Source: an uncultured Acetatifactor sp. (GTDB lineage Bacteria; Bacillota; Clostridia; Lachnospirales; Lachnospiraceae). Taken from it: 64,000 bases of DNA. Below are positions 25,801 through 35,334 of the stretch, one piece after another. Position numbers and translations under genes: made by a program. The stretch is taken from the NCBI GenBank assembly GCA_934433135.1, contig CAKRZO010000012.1, positions 1 to 64,000 on the forward strand, given 5' to 3'. Each line of letters begins with the position of its first letter. Position 1 is the first letter of the stretch. The notes beneath the pieces are model-generated. The model was not told where the DNA came from, ran no database searches, and worked only from the letters and a program-made list of their open reading frames with translations.

Positions 25801-28071
25801 GACGACTATGAAATTTATATGATCACAGTAACACCAAGCAGTGACACTCATAGTGCTCCTATTAGTAAAGGAACTGCACCTGCCAGTTATGAATATAGTG
25901 GGACTGAGAAGATTGCCTGGGCGAAGACGCAGGAAGACATTGATAAGAGTGTTTTAACCACGATAACCAATCCTGCAATCGGTGGAGAAGCATTCCTGGA
26001 AAGCGTTAAAATCTATCAGTATCAGGGTCTTCTTGTCACATACTACTTGCGTGCAAAAGCAAATGATGATAGTTTGACTGTCCACTACATTGATAAGACG
26101 ACGGGTAATGAATTTTATAGTTACAATATTATTGTAAAGCAAGGAACATACTTTGATAATAATATTAATCTACCTGAAATAACAATTGATGGCGAGACTT
26201 GTCTTACCGGCGGTAAAGTGACTAACAAGTGGAATAACCCGCAATATGTTTCCTCTGTCTTGAGCACAATGCCGGAAATTAGTTCACTATATCGCTACAG
26301 CAATTATACTTGTGAGGAAGTAAGACGTGGTACAGATACCAATAACAAAGAGGTTTTTCTGTATTATGTATTCCATAACACAGAAAACTTTGTCGTAGAT
26401 TTCGGACTTCCTGTTGTCATTACAGCAGCAAGTCTGGGACTCGAGAACGCTCAGTGGACTTCTTCTCAGGTCAGCGGTGCACAATACGGAACGGCAATCC
26501 TTGATAAGGATACACGCACATTAACCTATACTCCGACGGAAGTTTTGAAAGGAATTGAAACTTTACAGTTAACATTGAAAGAGTCAGAAGCTGTATCCGC
26601 TGCAAAGGTAACTCATACCATCTACATCTACCCGGCCACAACCGTTTATTATGAAGAAGGTTTTGCAAACTATAAGGGCAAGAATGGAGTTGCATGGATA
26701 GATACCGGAAGCAAAGGTGATGGAACGCAGACTCTTACCGCTGCCGGAAAAGCCGTTGAAGCGAATGCGCAATACGGATACGACAGCAAGTACGCTGGTG
26801 AGAGGACTGGAGCTTCCAATGGAACCCAGGCAACCAGTACAGTAATCGGAGACGATGCAGTATTTACATTTACCGGTACCGGAATTGACATCTATGCCAA
26901 CAGTACCACTAAGACCGGTTCTGTGAACATTTTGATTCGTAATTCTGCAGGTTCAATTGTAAAGCTTGCAAAAGTAAACACGAAAACAGGAAGCGGGACT
27001 TCCGATGCAACTGCCGGACAGGATGTGGATTCCTATAGTCAGCCGATTCTTTCCCTGACAGGGCTGGATCACGATACCTATACGGTAACCATTCGTCATT
27101 GTGTTACTGATGCCAATGAGACAACTCACGGCGAAATCCATCTGGATGGATTCCGTGTATACGGTACACTGGCAGATGAAGCAACAAACACAGTTTATGC
27201 CTCCGACAAAGAAGAAAATCCTTCTTATCTGGAATTACGTGATAAAGTTCTGGCAGCATTAGAGATTACTTCGACCGATCCGAAAGGCCAGGTAAATGCA
27301 GCACTTTCAGGAGAGGCTGCAGGTGCAACCACAATGATTCTAACGAACAGTGCTGTCTTCACAGCAGCAAATGCCAATGACTTGTTGAAGAACGGACCGA
27401 AGAATGAAATTTATCTTCGCAAAGGACAGGCGCTCGTATTTAACGTTGCGACAAACAGAACGGTGCAGATTGGTCTGAAAGCATTAAACGGTAATGGAAC
27501 CACCTATGACCTGAGTGTTCAGGAGGGTAATTCAACTACTACGGATATTAAAGGTCAATCAATTACTTCCGCAACAGATATGTTCTATCCGCTGGCAAAG
27601 GACAGCAGTGATAGTACTAACACCAGAACAATTACGGTTACCATAACCAATCAGGGTGACAATATTCTGTCTGTGACGAAGCTAAAAGTATGTGACGATC
27701 CTTCCGCAGACTTTACAACTTTGACAGCGGAAGACTGCGAGAAAGCACTGGAAGCATTAGGATTGACAGAAACAGTTGCTCCGGAACCACAGCCGGTTCT
27801 TGCAGATGCAGTACTGACAATCACTTTAAAGAATGCTTTCGGCAGAACGATAGGAACTACTTCCCTGCAATATACGGGAGAAGAGGGAGAAAGACACGCC
27901 TTCTCTAAGAACGAAGTGAAGAAAGCCGTAGAGGCCTTTGCTTCTTCCAACAATTGCAGAGCCTCGTTCTTAAACAGATATCGTACTGTTACTGTTACAT
28001 GCGGTAACAACAGTAAAGCTACGTATTATGTGGTAGAACAAAGAAAGTCATTTTGGTCTATTTTCTACTAA
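22801..28071 (+). CDS. Giant secreted GH20 glycosidase (lacto-N-biosidase/hexosaminidase-like)
   Basis: 1756 residues with a signal peptide (RILSLLLVLSMMFSLSATAGA). A GH20 catalytic domain spans about residues 85-420: HLDCGRKYFSVDYIKSML, VVPLLNMPGH (about 190-200) and the catalytic Asp-Glu pair D259-E260 in FGADEYG. GH20 enzymes use substrate-assisted catalysis to release GlcNAc, or lacto-N-biose in the long secreted forms, so mucin or milk-type glycans are likely substrates. Several beta-sandwich domains follow. Residues about 1280-1640 form a module shared with the 35335-39198 protein (starting YYEEGF, containing LDGFRVYG and LKNGPKNEIYLRKGQ). No LPXTG signal is present. AGGAGGT precedes the ATG; the gene follows the locus A maturase by 62 bases and may be co-transcribed. 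Confidence 0.8.
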   Translation: MKQRKRILSLLLVLSMMFSLSATAGATEIIPAGTETAQETSSVAEQNSPEESSVADVSDNAEVSMSDNIQDTAQILPAGSQTVTADSYQTIVHLDCGRKYFSVDYIKSMLYTMAQNGFDQLQLAFGNGGLRFILDDMDLKDDNGSLLYTSDAVKAAIQQGNKNFYDAGDVNELTEADMKAIIQYASKVGIEVVPLLNMPGHMDGILSSDLFSGLKLSGSEGSLDLNNSNTVSFGKALLKKYVDWFRQNGNSQYFNFGADEYGQGIRNPYIESSVAKVTYDQLINYMNDCAEIIEKASMTARCFNDFVCYNGRTSCDLYKTVQVCYWSNQWNGSEYNTVTAIKNAGYQLINTNQKWYYVPSKSDEYGYDVVKSNFTTFDVTKFQNIQSGWNATSTTYTEIPTGTSNIGAMFCVWCDTPSVDVELIKVQELIKAMADANPDYFVPKTIPDVEDKTVTDSTTGISVTAPELTGLTVSATTAPAIESSDAGKVLAFEITPDIDGNRYTESAIVRIPIPSEWPQTQERIRGYVVNEDQSLTQDIAGKVESVDSVNYFVFTVPHFSTIGLYALAAETVDISLTVGEEQSVPVPDKDLRGEYTLQPEGIAEVTVVYKETQGKVDVTPVSSVANNGKYYIKVSDGVYLNKSGKTCTTVEDAAEWTFTSAYYGGYNLTCDGKYLYYSNSLSVTDDSWNATRFYFNNGTLYANRSGRNGRYTYSNPIGSPVTISKTAPAKESTLTFKGLAVGDASVEIGGIKYIIHVSPVDLGKVTLPVNLWITNTGVVPTGWSSTTANFNYTDTDGNRRSIYTLKASLNGVNTVNGIELSSILPALSGTAKSWDGNTYDVVYWKSAYHSNASRQSTDGWTNNSHLGITFRYIRYWDNTWAYSIDGNEWIAISNVGAEAADTTKNQVNIWYRQKTTVTTEVETQIVDWGPLSFSANQCLLDFAVKYESGEVTPTSFPAANKTIGFDCPTDQTVPLGNGYVVKDTDGSYYRTVYGIAGVETDDYEIYMITVTPSSDTHSAPISKGTAPASYEYSGTEKIAWAKTQEDIDKSVLTTITNPAIGGEAFLESVKIYQYQGLLVTYYLRAKANDDSLTVHYIDKTTGNEFYSYNIIVKQGTYFDNNINLPEITIDGETCLTGGKVTNKWNNPQYVSSVLSTMPEISSLYRYSNYTCEEVRRGTDTNNKEVFLYYVFHNTENFVVDFGLPVVITAASLGLENAQWTSSQVSGAQYGTAILDKDTRTLTYTPTEVLKGIETLQLTLKESEAVSAAKVTHTIYIYPATTVYYEEGFANYKGKNGVAWIDTGSKGDGTQTLTAAGKAVEANAQYGYDSKYAGERTGASNGTQATSTVIGDDAVFTFTGTGIDIYANSTTKTGSVNILIRNSAGSIVKLAKVNTKTGSGTSDATAGQDVDSYSQPILSLTGLDHDTYTVTIRHCVTDANETTHGEIHLDGFRVYGTLADEATNTVYASDKEENPSYLELRDKVLAALEITSTDPKGQVNAALSGEAAGATTMILTNSAVFTAANANDLLKNGPKNEIYLRKGQALVFNVATNRTVQIGLKALNGNGTTYDLSVQEGNSTTTDIKGQSITSATDMFYPLAKDSSDSTNTRTITVTITNQGDNILSVTKLKVCDDPSADFTTLTAEDCEKALEALGLTETVAPEPQPVLADAVLTITLKNAFGRTIGTTSLQYTGEEGERHAFSKNEVKKAVEAFASSNNCRASFLNRYRTVTVTCGNNSKATYYVVEQRKSFWSIFY

Positions 28072-28105
28072 ACAATAAAATCCTGGTACTTATTGTATCA
28101 TAAAG

Positions 28106-28155
28106 AACCCCGCCTTATATTCCATGCATAAATACATGAAATATAAGGCGGGGTT
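28106..28155. terminator. Bidirectional terminator between the GH20 and GH2 genes
   Basis: AACCCCGCCTTATATT (28106-28121) pairs perfectly with AATATAAGGCGGGGTT (28140-28155), an 18-base loop between them. T-rich and A-rich flanks on both sides suit both convergent genes. Confidence 0.9.
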
Positions 28156-28206
28156 TACTTTAATATAATAAATGATTTATTGATAACAAATTATTGAAAT
28201 ATTGCA

Positions 28207-31200
28207 TCAATTGATTTTATTATAACTCTTCGAGATCGGAGAGGAATAAACATACACAGTTTTTCCGTTTTCATCAGTATAGGCGATGAAAGCGCGAATA
28301 ACATAGACAACGTTCTTATTAGAGGGAGTCATACTGTATGAGTATGTTCCATCCTCATTGATTCCCCTGACAGTTACTTTGGTACGTCCAGGGGAAAGAA
28401 CAGAGAGAGAACGGGTTCCCAGCCGGGTCTTTGTCATGTAGACAAAGCCATGTTCTACTTCTGTATAATAATTATCTGCATTCGCATAGTCCTGGAAGCA
28501 ACCTGTCATCTTGATTTTGCCGTTGTCCCCCTGCTGTAAAGAAAGGGAAACGGAAGGTTTCTGCAATACCTTTTCCAATTTCGGTATGGATTCTGTTCGA
28601 GCAGTTCGACAAACAGTACAGGTATAAGTTCGAATTCCTTCCTCCTCTGTCGTAGGTGCCTTGGTAACCACACCGCCGTTCCAGGTATGACCAGCAGCAG
28701 GAACCACAGAACCCTTTTCCAGCAGTTCCTTACAGATGATGCAGATAGTATCGCCGGTATAGCCTTCATCGGTACAATTTACAGCTTTTACTCCGGTTAC
28801 ATGAGGGCTATGACCTGTCTTCGGAATAACGGTTCCTTCCGAAAGCAAAGTCCCGCAGTCTGTGCAGTAAAGGTCGCCTGTATAGCCATCTCCCGTGCAG
28901 GTTGCTTCCGCAGCATTGCGTATTTCTGTGTTGCTGTGTGTACATACGGTTTCTCCGTTGAATGTAACAGTATAGGTGCATGCCGCATTTCCGTCTTCGG
29001 AGACTGTCAGAATACGGATGATCTGATTCCATATCGGCAAAATAGTAATTCCGGCGTTTTCGGCAGCCTCAGCGGATATTTCTGCTTCGTTATCATTGAT
29101 CTGATAAGCATATATTTCCGGTGCAAAGCCTTCTATTGCGGTTCCATTTGCAGCAATACTGCTTAACAATGCGCTGGTCTGAGGAACCAGTTGCTGACTG
29201 GCTGTCATGACTTCCGCTTCAGTTAATCCTACGCAGTTACTTCCGCTGGTACCACCCTGCTGAACCAATGTAATCTGCAGGGAAGAAAGAACAACCGGTT
29301 CATCAAAGATATATTCTGTTTTGGTAAATCCACTCGTCGGAGTCACACCTCCGTAAGGTATTGATGCATAGTGGGTGCCGTCTGTGGAATACGCAAAGGA
29401 TACCGATTTGGGCAGTGCCGCACACCAGTTATCCACAAAGAAATACAAGTTTACACCGGAAACGGTATGAACTTCATTCCATTTTAATGTCAATGTAACA
29501 CTGTCGCTCTCCTCACGATTATTGTAGTTTGTCCAACGCTTGGTTTTATCATCATCAAACGCTATCTCGCCATCTTTAATCGTTCCCAGATTATCCGACG
29601 TTACAGTAACGTTTTCGGTAATCTCAAAAGTTTTTCCTGTAATATTTTCACTTTCTGCTGCCGATGCTTCAGCCACACGGACATTGCAGGTCACCGGAAA
29701 AGTCGCATCTCCCATAATGGCCGCCATGCCGTTTACCGTAACAATTGATCCGGCTGTAAAACTCTCTGCTGCCATAGCCTCCCAGGTAACCGGGAATTCG
29801 CCACTGAAGGTTCCGTCCGGAAGAATTCCTTTTACCGTAGCAGGAAGAGAAGGAACTGTTCCCGGTTCTGTCAGTGCTGCAATGTTCTGTACCGCGATAA
29901 CATCTGCAATTACATGCAAGGTACAGGATACCGAAATGTCTGCCTCACCCGGGAAGCGAAGAATTCCTTGGATCGTATAATCGCCGGTTTCAGAAATATT
30001 CTGTGCAGTATTCTCCCATGTGATCGTACCTTCCAGAGTATCGCCCTGAGCGGTGGTTCCTGTAGCGGTGGTCTCCAGAACAGGAGTTGTTCCCAGTTTT
30101 ACCGTATAGTCTCTTACCATAGTGTAAGATACAAGGTTTCTTTCTTCTGGTACGCTTTCCTTTTTGGTCAGGATAGAAACCGTATCGGAGGTAAGTTTAT
30201 CTGCGCTTGCCGTTAAAGTAATATTTCCGGCATCCTTCGTAGAACGTACAATTACCAGTGCCTTACCGGCATATGCTTTGATTTGAGCCTGCGTACTGCT
30301 TGATAATACGCTGGACTGCTGAAATTTATCCGTCGTTGCGGGATTTCCGTTATCCACTCCCACAATCTCTCCGTCTCCCGTCAGAGAAAAAAAAATTAAA
30401 TTCGTTGCTGTCGTATCTAAAACATCCTTTGCATCCAGAACATCTACCGTCACATAAGCGAGGCTGCTTCCGTCTGCAAGGAGTTCTGTCTTATTTGTAT
30501 AGGCATTCAACTTGCTGACTGTACCCGGTGTGGACACCGTTGCATTACCGGTTGTGGTACGGATCACATTACCGTTTTCATCTTTTGCTACCGCACTGAT
30601 GGTTCCGGCTGCATAAGTGACATTAAAGGCCGCATACAAATTTCTTCCATAAGTGGTATCATTGACTGCAGTACATACGCTGTTATTGCTGGTTGTCTTA
30701 TACGTATAATACTTGTGCCCGGCAGAGGTCGTATGTACGGTTCGGGTAGCCGTTCCGATCAAATTTCCGTTTCGATATAACTCAACAACAGGGGCATTGG
30801 TATATAACCATACAGGAGTTTTACCGTTAGAGGTATACATATTGTCACTGTCCCACGCGGAAACAATGTGCAATGTTGTATCATCCTGTTTCCACTGGCT
30901 GCGGTAAAAATAATAGACATCTTTTTCAAATCCTGCAGTATCTACAACACCGAAGTTGGAAGAGTTCGGTGCTGCTCCCAGAGATGTGACAGATCCGGAA
31001 CCATCCGACCACCAAGGATTGGGTTCTCCGATATAATCAAAACCGGTCCAGATAAAGTCCCCGGATACGTAATCTTTCTGAATGACTTCAGACCAGTCAT
31101 AGTAGGCAGTGGTTCCCCAACTGATACCATAACTATAATGGTTATTTCCGTAAGTATATACCGGGCAGGCCCATTTCTTTTCATCCCTGCCTTCTCCATA

Positions 31201-32880
31201 GACACTGTAGGCTCCTCTGGTCGTTAGCATGGAAACCGTTTCTGTCATAATCAGCGGCCAATTCGGATAGGTTCTATGGATATTTGCAGTATTTTCTGCC
31301 CAATAGTTAAATCCCACAACACCACCGTTGTCCGCCAGCAGCTTGTCGATTGCAAGAATTGTAGAATCTCCTGCCTGGGTATTATCTCCCTGCGTGATCG
31401 GGCGAGTCTTATCAATCGACTGGATATAGCCGATCATATTGGAGGCATATGTGGTATAAACGGAATAATTCGTGGCGCTGTTGCGGATCTCATTTCCGAT
31501 ATCCCAGATTACAATGGCAGGAGCGTTCTTGTCACGGTTAATCATGGATTTTAAGGCAAATTCATACCAGGTCTCACCGGAATAGGATCCAAGAATCGTA
31601 TTGTTCCGCGAAATGGTATCCAGGAAATATTCGCCGAAATCATGTGTGTTTCCGTTCTTATTACAGCTCCAGCCGTCAAAAGCCTCTTCCATTACCAGCA
31701 TTCCGTATTTGTTACACAGTTCGATAAAGCTCTTGCTGGCAATATTATGGCTGGTACGAATAGCATTACAACCCATATCCTTTAAAATAAGAATCTGGCG
31801 CTCCATCGCATCCGTATAGGCTGCCGATCCTAAAGCACCCTGGTCATGATGCATGCAGACCCCCTTTATTTTCACATTTTTACCGTTTAATGAAAAACCG
31901 GTATTGGCGTTGAAGGAAAAGTAGCGGTAACCAAAGGAAGTATCATAGGTATCCACGGTCTTTCCGTCTACAGAAAGAGTTGTCCGTGCAGTGTAAAGAA
32001 CCGGATTTTCAATAGACCACAGCTGCGGAGAAGAAACTACCGGGGAAAGAGTGGTTTCCGCAGCCGTATTGGCGGCAACACTCAGTATGTTTTCCGCTGT
32101 GTCGGATACCTGCGTTCCGTTGGCATCCAAGATCACCGTCTGAACAGTAACGGCTGTCTGCTGATCGCTGTCATTTTGTGCCTTTACGGCAATATTGGCC
32201 GTAGCATCTCCGTTTGCAAGATTGGGGGTTGTAATATAAGTCCCGTCGAGAGCAACGTGAATCGGATCGGTAACAGTCAGGGTAACATCACGATAAATTC
32301 CGCTTCCGGAATACCAGCGGCTGGAAGGAATTTCATGTACCGCTTTCACAGCGATTACATTTTCCGTTGTTCCGTCGCAGACCAGCTTGTCCGTGATGTC
32401 GAAAGCGAAGCTGTTATAACCGTAATGATTTTCTCCTACATAAGTACCGTTTACGTACACATATGCATTATTATATACGCCGTCAAAGCCTAATACAAAC
32501 TGCTTGCCGTCATATTGCTCGGACAGCGTAAAGCTTTTACGGTACCAGCCGGTTCCGCCGGGCAGGAAGCCTGATTCTGCTTCCAGACTGCTGTTAAAAT
32601 CCTGGCTGATGCTGAAGTCATGGGGAATAGATACATCTGTCCAGGTATTATCCTGATAATCTTTGCTTTGTGCATTGTTTACATCGCCCAGATGAAATTT
32701 CCAGCCCTCATTAAAGTTATTTTCTCTTTGGCCAAAATTTGCCGAAGAAATGTAGGTAGTCTCCGGACTGCCCTTTATCGTTTCGTTTTCAGCAGCCAGA
32801 GTCGTTACAGGGGCATTGCAGAGTACCGTAAGTACCGCAAGTGTTGCGGAAAGAATTTTCTTTCCAGTGATCCTTTTCAT
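28207..32880 (-). CDS. Giant secreted GH2 beta-galactosidase-like enzyme
   Basis: 1557 residues with a signal peptide. The GH2 sugar-binding domain (NEGWKFHLGD, IPHDFSISQDF, GGTGWYRK) is followed by an Ig-like domain and a TIM barrel with KGVCMHHDQGALGSA, the acid/base E464 in WDIGNEI and the nucleophile E547 in IMTETVS. Further domains: a DUF4982-like segment, a Big_4-type Ig domain (about residue 920), an F5/8C-like carbohydrate-binding domain (about 1080-1220) and two 'GYTGDxxCxxC' repeats (about 1330-1420) like those in the protein at 11167. Release of terminal beta-galactose from host glycans fits the neighbouring GH20 enzyme. Its start is 17 bases downstream of the locus B maturase stop, so it is probably the last gene of that operon. 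Confidence 0.85.
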   Translation of the reverse strand: MKRITGKKILSATLAVLTVLCNAPVTTLAAENETIKGSPETTYISSANFGQRENNFNEGWKFHLGDVNNAQSKDYQDNTWTDVSIPHDFSISQDFNSSLEAESGFLPGGTGWYRKSFTLSEQYDGKQFVLGFDGVYNNAYVYVNGTYVGENHYGYNSFAFDITDKLVCDGTTENVIAVKAVHEIPSSRWYSGSGIYRDVTLTVTDPIHVALDGTYITTPNLANGDATANIAVKAQNDSDQQTAVTVQTVILDANGTQVSDTAENILSVAANTAAETTLSPVVSSPQLWSIENPVLYTARTTLSVDGKTVDTYDTSFGYRYFSFNANTGFSLNGKNVKIKGVCMHHDQGALGSAAYTDAMERQILILKDMGCNAIRTSHNIASKSFIELCNKYGMLVMEEAFDGWSCNKNGNTHDFGEYFLDTISRNNTILGSYSGETWYEFALKSMINRDKNAPAIVIWDIGNEIRNSATNYSVYTTYASNMIGYIQSIDKTRPITQGDNTQAGDSTILAIDKLLADNGGVVGFNYWAENTANIHRTYPNWPLIMTETVSMLTTRGAYSVYGEGRDEKKWACPVYTYGNNHYSYGISWGTTAYYDWSEVIQKDYVSGDFIWTGFDYIGEPNPWWSDGSGSVTSLGAAPNSSNFGVVDTAGFEKDVYYFYRSQWKQDDTTLHIVSAWDSDNMYTSNGKTPVWLYTNAPVVELYRNGNLIGTATRTVHTTSAGHKYYTYKTTSNNSVCTAVNDTTYGRNLYAAFNVTYAAGTISAVAKDENGNVIRTTTGNATVSTPGTVSKLNAYTNKTELLADGSSLAYVTVDVLDAKDVLDTTATNLIFFSLTGDGEIVGVDNGNPATTDKFQQSSVLSSSTQAQIKAYAGKALVIVRSTKDAGNITLTASADKLTSDTVSILTKKESVPEERNLVSYTMVRDYTVKLGTTPVLETTATGTTAQGDTLEGTITWENTAQNISETGDYTIQGILRFPGEADISVSCTLHVIADVIAVQNIAALTEPGTVPSLPATVKGILPDGTFSGEFPVTWEAMAAESFTAGSIVTVNGMAAIMGDATFPVTCNVRVAEASAAESENITGKTFEITENVTVTSDNLGTIKDGEIAFDDDKTKRWTNYNNREESDSVTLTLKWNEVHTVSGVNLYFFVDNWCAALPKSVSFAYSTDGTHYASIPYGGVTPTSGFTKTEYIFDEPVVLSSLQITLVQQGGTSGSNCVGLTEAEVMTASQQLVPQTSALLSSIAANGTAIEGFAPEIYAYQINDNEAEISAEAAENAGITILPIWNQIIRILTVSEDGNAACTYTVTFNGETVCTHSNTEIRNAAEATCTGDGYTGDLYCTDCGTLLSEGTVIPKTGHSPHVTGVKAVNCTDEGYTGDTICIICKELLEKGSVVPAAGHTWNGGVVTKAPTTEEEGIRTYTCTVCRTARTESIPKLEKVLQKPSVSLSLQQGDNGKIKMTGCFQDYANADNYYTEVEHGFVYMTKTRLGTRSLSVLSPGRTKVTVRGINEDGTYSYSMTPSNKNVVYVIRAFIAYTDENGKTVYVYSSPISKSYNKIN

Positions 32881-32897
32881 TGACGTTCCTCTCTTCT

Positions 32898-34094
32898 TTA
32901 GATAATTTCTATGTCACAGCTGCTTTCCCCCGCAGCCGGTAATAGATTCGATGTCTCACGGTTCCCCCAAATCGAAGCTGCCTCTTCCGGATAATACCGG
33001 AAGGCATACTCTTTATAAAACGAAGCTGCGGAAGCGTTCATTTCGCATAAATATTCCGGTCTTCCGTCTGTTGTTCCGCATTCATTAAATACCATGGCCA
33101 CACAGGAATGACAAAGCGGAAGGTTCGGACAATTCCGGCAAACCGGATAATAGCGGAAAGCATGCGTCCTGTTACGCAAGTCATTCCAGGCTTCCTTTAA
33201 TGTCCGGCCTTTCAGCGGTACTTCCACAGAACCGTACATTCCGCAGTTCGTCATATTTCCTTTCCAGTCAATCCAGAAGGAGCAGTGCCCGGCTCTGCAG
33301 GTCATTCGCATTCCCTCCGGATTCTCTGCCATCAACGTTTCATCTGATGGCGGCACAAAATACCGAAATCGAGCTGCCTGCGTCAGGAACCACTTCTTAT
33401 CCGCCTGAAGATAGTCTGCTTTTACACGTGCCTCACCGGCCTGTACCGGTGACAATCTATGATTCTGCCCTGCCAGCTCCATACTTCTGCGAATTGGGGG
33501 GAACATGTAGGTAGCAGTCTGAATCGGACTTTCTACCTCTTTGGCATATGCCATGATGGCTTCCAGTTCGTGATAGTTATCCTGTGTAATACTGGTATTG
33601 AATTTCACGGGAACATTTTCCTCTTTCAGATACTGAATGGCATCCCGTAATTTACCGTAGGCAGCGCCGTTTCCGCATAGTTTTGCATAGCTTTCCTCCG
33701 AAGCGCCGTAAAGTGTGACATTCAGGCGCAGCGGTCGATGCTTTCCGAGCCATTTGGCCATATTCCGGTCAATCAAAGTGGCGTTGGTATTTACATTTAC
33801 CTGCATTCCCATGTCTTCCATGGTGCTTAAGATTTTACACAGATCAGGGTGCAGAAAGGGTTCTCCACCGGTCAGCAGCGGGAACAGAAGACCTAATTCC
33901 TTTCCCTGCTTTGCATAATCAATCCATTCTTCTGCAGAAAGAAGTCCTCCGGCAGCCACGACATCCGACATTTCTTTTCGCACATAACACATCTTGCAAT
34001 GCAAGTTGCATAAAGGAAGCAGTTCAAATGCCGCAGTCAGCGGAATTCCGGCTTCTCCGGATTTTTTCCATAAGCGATCACTGATTTTTTCCAT
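32898..34094 (-). CDS. Radical SAM/SPASM-like peptide maturase (locus B)
   Basis: 398 residues, homologous to the maturases at 21608 and 40307. The cluster-binding motif is CNLHCKMC (C29, C33, C36), followed by LFPLLTGGEPFLHPDL and VNTNATLIDRN. The C-terminal extension has CRAGHCSFWIDWKG, MTNCGMYG, CRNCPNLPLCHSCVAMVF and YLCEM, a SPASM-like cysteine set. The C terminus has an extra about 30 residues (ETSNLLPAAGESSCDIEII) not seen in the other two. The ATG overlaps the end of the kinase gene by 17 bases. Confidence 0.9.
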   Translation of the reverse strand: MEKISDRLWKKSGEAGIPLTAAFELLPLCNLHCKMCYVRKEMSDVVAAGGLLSAEEWIDYAKQGKELGLLFPLLTGGEPFLHPDLCKILSTMEDMGMQVNVNTNATLIDRNMAKWLGKHRPLRLNVTLYGASEESYAKLCGNGAAYGKLRDAIQYLKEENVPVKFNTSITQDNYHELEAIMAYAKEVESPIQTATYMFPPIRRSMELAGQNHRLSPVQAGEARVKADYLQADKKWFLTQAARFRYFVPPSDETLMAENPEGMRMTCRAGHCSFWIDWKGNMTNCGMYGSVEVPLKGRTLKEAWNDLRNRTHAFRYYPVCRNCPNLPLCHSCVAMVFNECGTTDGRPEYLCEMNASAASFYKEYAFRYYPEEAASIWGNRETSNLLPAAGESSCDIEII

Positions 34095-34971
34095 CTGTTA
34101 ATACTCCGTCTTTTCGTAGTTGTTCTTTCAGGCAAATCACTGCATTCTTATCCGGTGTACCCTGTAATTCATAGACCAGTACTGTTTCCGTTAACTTGTT
34201 CAGTCGGTCTACTGCTGACAGCGTGGCATTTTTCTCCCAATTGTCAAAAATGAGTTGAGGCAACAACGAAAGAACGCATTCTTTCCCATAAAGTCTCCTG
34301 ATCTGATTCACAGAAGCTTTCTTCAGTACGACCAGGCATCCCAAAGAATTCACTTTGGTGCTGCATACCGGTGTGGAACCATCCACAGGACAACCATAAG
34401 TGTACCACCCGTCTTTATATCGCAAGTAGGTTCTGTCATTACAGATCAGTTCGGCCTGTTCGTTATCTACCCACAATCCGGCTTGGGTCGTTTTCCCTCC
34501 TCCCGAAGGAGCGGTAAAAAGGATGCCGATATGCCGGTAAGCTACCTGTGATGCATGGAAAAACAGGATTCCGTAGTCCTGATAAATGGTAAACAGCGGA
34601 AGATAGCGCAGAAGAGCGCCCAAATCACGCGGAGTAAACAGAAACGGCCTTTCGTTAATAACACAGGTCACTTCTCTTCGGGTACGGTCATACGCTGCAC
34701 TCCCGATCATACCTTTATATCCGCCTTTGGTCATGCAAAGAAGTATACCGTCTGATTCTGCATAATAAATGTGCAGCAAATCTTCTCCGAGATAGATGCC
34801 GGATGGTACCCTGAAAAGTTCCGGCTTCCAGGAATAACGAACCGTTACAACAGCAGAAGCCGTATCCCCTTCAACCATAAAAAGTTTTAAGTTCTCCTCC
34901 AGATACAAATCCCTTTCGGATGTAACGGAGAAAATAAGATCCGCTATCTTTAATAATATTTTCATAGTCAT
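34078..34971 (-). CDS. HPr kinase/PEPCK-fold peptide kinase-like protein (locus B)
   Basis: 297 residues, the same length as the locus A kinase, with P-loop APSGGGKT at residues 154-161 followed by TQAGLW, then LICNDRTYL and the C-terminal VLVYELQGTPDKNAV. Similarity to HprK-like lasso peptide kinases suggests ATP-dependent phosphorylation of the four-cysteine peptide encoded just upstream. An intrinsic-terminator-like hairpin separates the two genes, so the kinase is probably made in smaller amounts than the peptide. A more internal start (ATG of MKILLKI) is two codons later. Confidence 0.8.
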   Translation of the reverse strand: MTMKILLKIADLIFSVTSERDLYLEENLKLFMVEGDTASAVVTVRYSWKPELFRVPSGIYLGEDLLHIYYAESDGILLCMTKGGYKGMIGSAAYDRTRREVTCVINERPFLFTPRDLGALLRYLPLFTIYQDYGILFFHASQVAYRHIGILFTAPSGGGKTTQAGLWVDNEQAELICNDRTYLRYKDGWYTYGCPVDGSTPVCSTKVNSLGCLVVLKKASVNQIRRLYGKECVLSLLPQLIFDNWEKNATLSAVDRLNKLTETVLVYELQGTPDKNAVICLKEQLRKDGVLTDGKNQ

Positions 34972-34985
34972 TTAGATTGGAAAAG

Positions 34986-35012
34986 ACCGGCAGACAACTG
35001 CCGGCCTTTTCG
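34986..35012 (-). terminator. Attenuator-type hairpin after the locus B peptide gene
   Basis: Read on the minus strand, GCCGGCAG pairs with CTGCCGGT across a 4-base loop and is followed by a short T-rich tract (CTTTTCC). It lies between the peptide stop (35037) and the kinase start (34971). Partial termination here would give more peptide transcript than enzyme transcript, a usual arrangement for RiPP precursors. Confidence 0.65.
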
Positions 35013-35036
35013 GCGAAACATTTTTAAGCTAATACA

Positions 35037-35309
35037 TTATGAGGTCCAGAAAGAACCGTTACCTGTGGTGTAACAATCGCAAACTTTAACGTCTTCATAA
35101 AATAGTACATTATACGAAGATTGCTGAGTGTAGTAATCATTTCCAAGCGACAAAAAGTCAAATGGGTGCTTTTCTCTCCAATCATCACATTCTTCATGAT
35201 CCCCCAAAGCCGGACCGTTGTGAACAACTTCACCACAATGATTGGCAATAGATTGATTTAACTTATATGTTTCAATCAAAACTACAGGTGCCTGATATTC
35301 CTTTTTCAT
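35037..35309 (-). CDS. Four-cysteine precursor-like peptide (locus B)
   Basis: A 90-residue peptide with no signal sequence. It starts MKKEYQAPVVLIETYKLNQSIANHCG, of which APVVLIETYKLNQSIANHCG corresponds to the conserved N-terminal part of the locus A and C peptides. Cysteines: C25, C41, C77 and C79. The remainder is rich in Asp, Tyr, Gly and Asn and is otherwise unlike the other two. GGAAGGAG lies seven bases before the ATG, which decides this start over upstream in-frame ATGs. It is 25 bases after the fibro-slime protein gene. Role as a RiPP-like precursor is inferred from its neighbours. Confidence 0.7.
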   Translation of the reverse strand: MKKEYQAPVVLIETYKLNQSIANHCGEVVHNGPALGDHEECDDWREKHPFDFLSLGNDYYTQQSSYNVLFYEDVKVCDCYTTGNGSFWTS

Positions 35310-35334
35310 AATTTTTCTCCTTCCTGTAGTTTCC

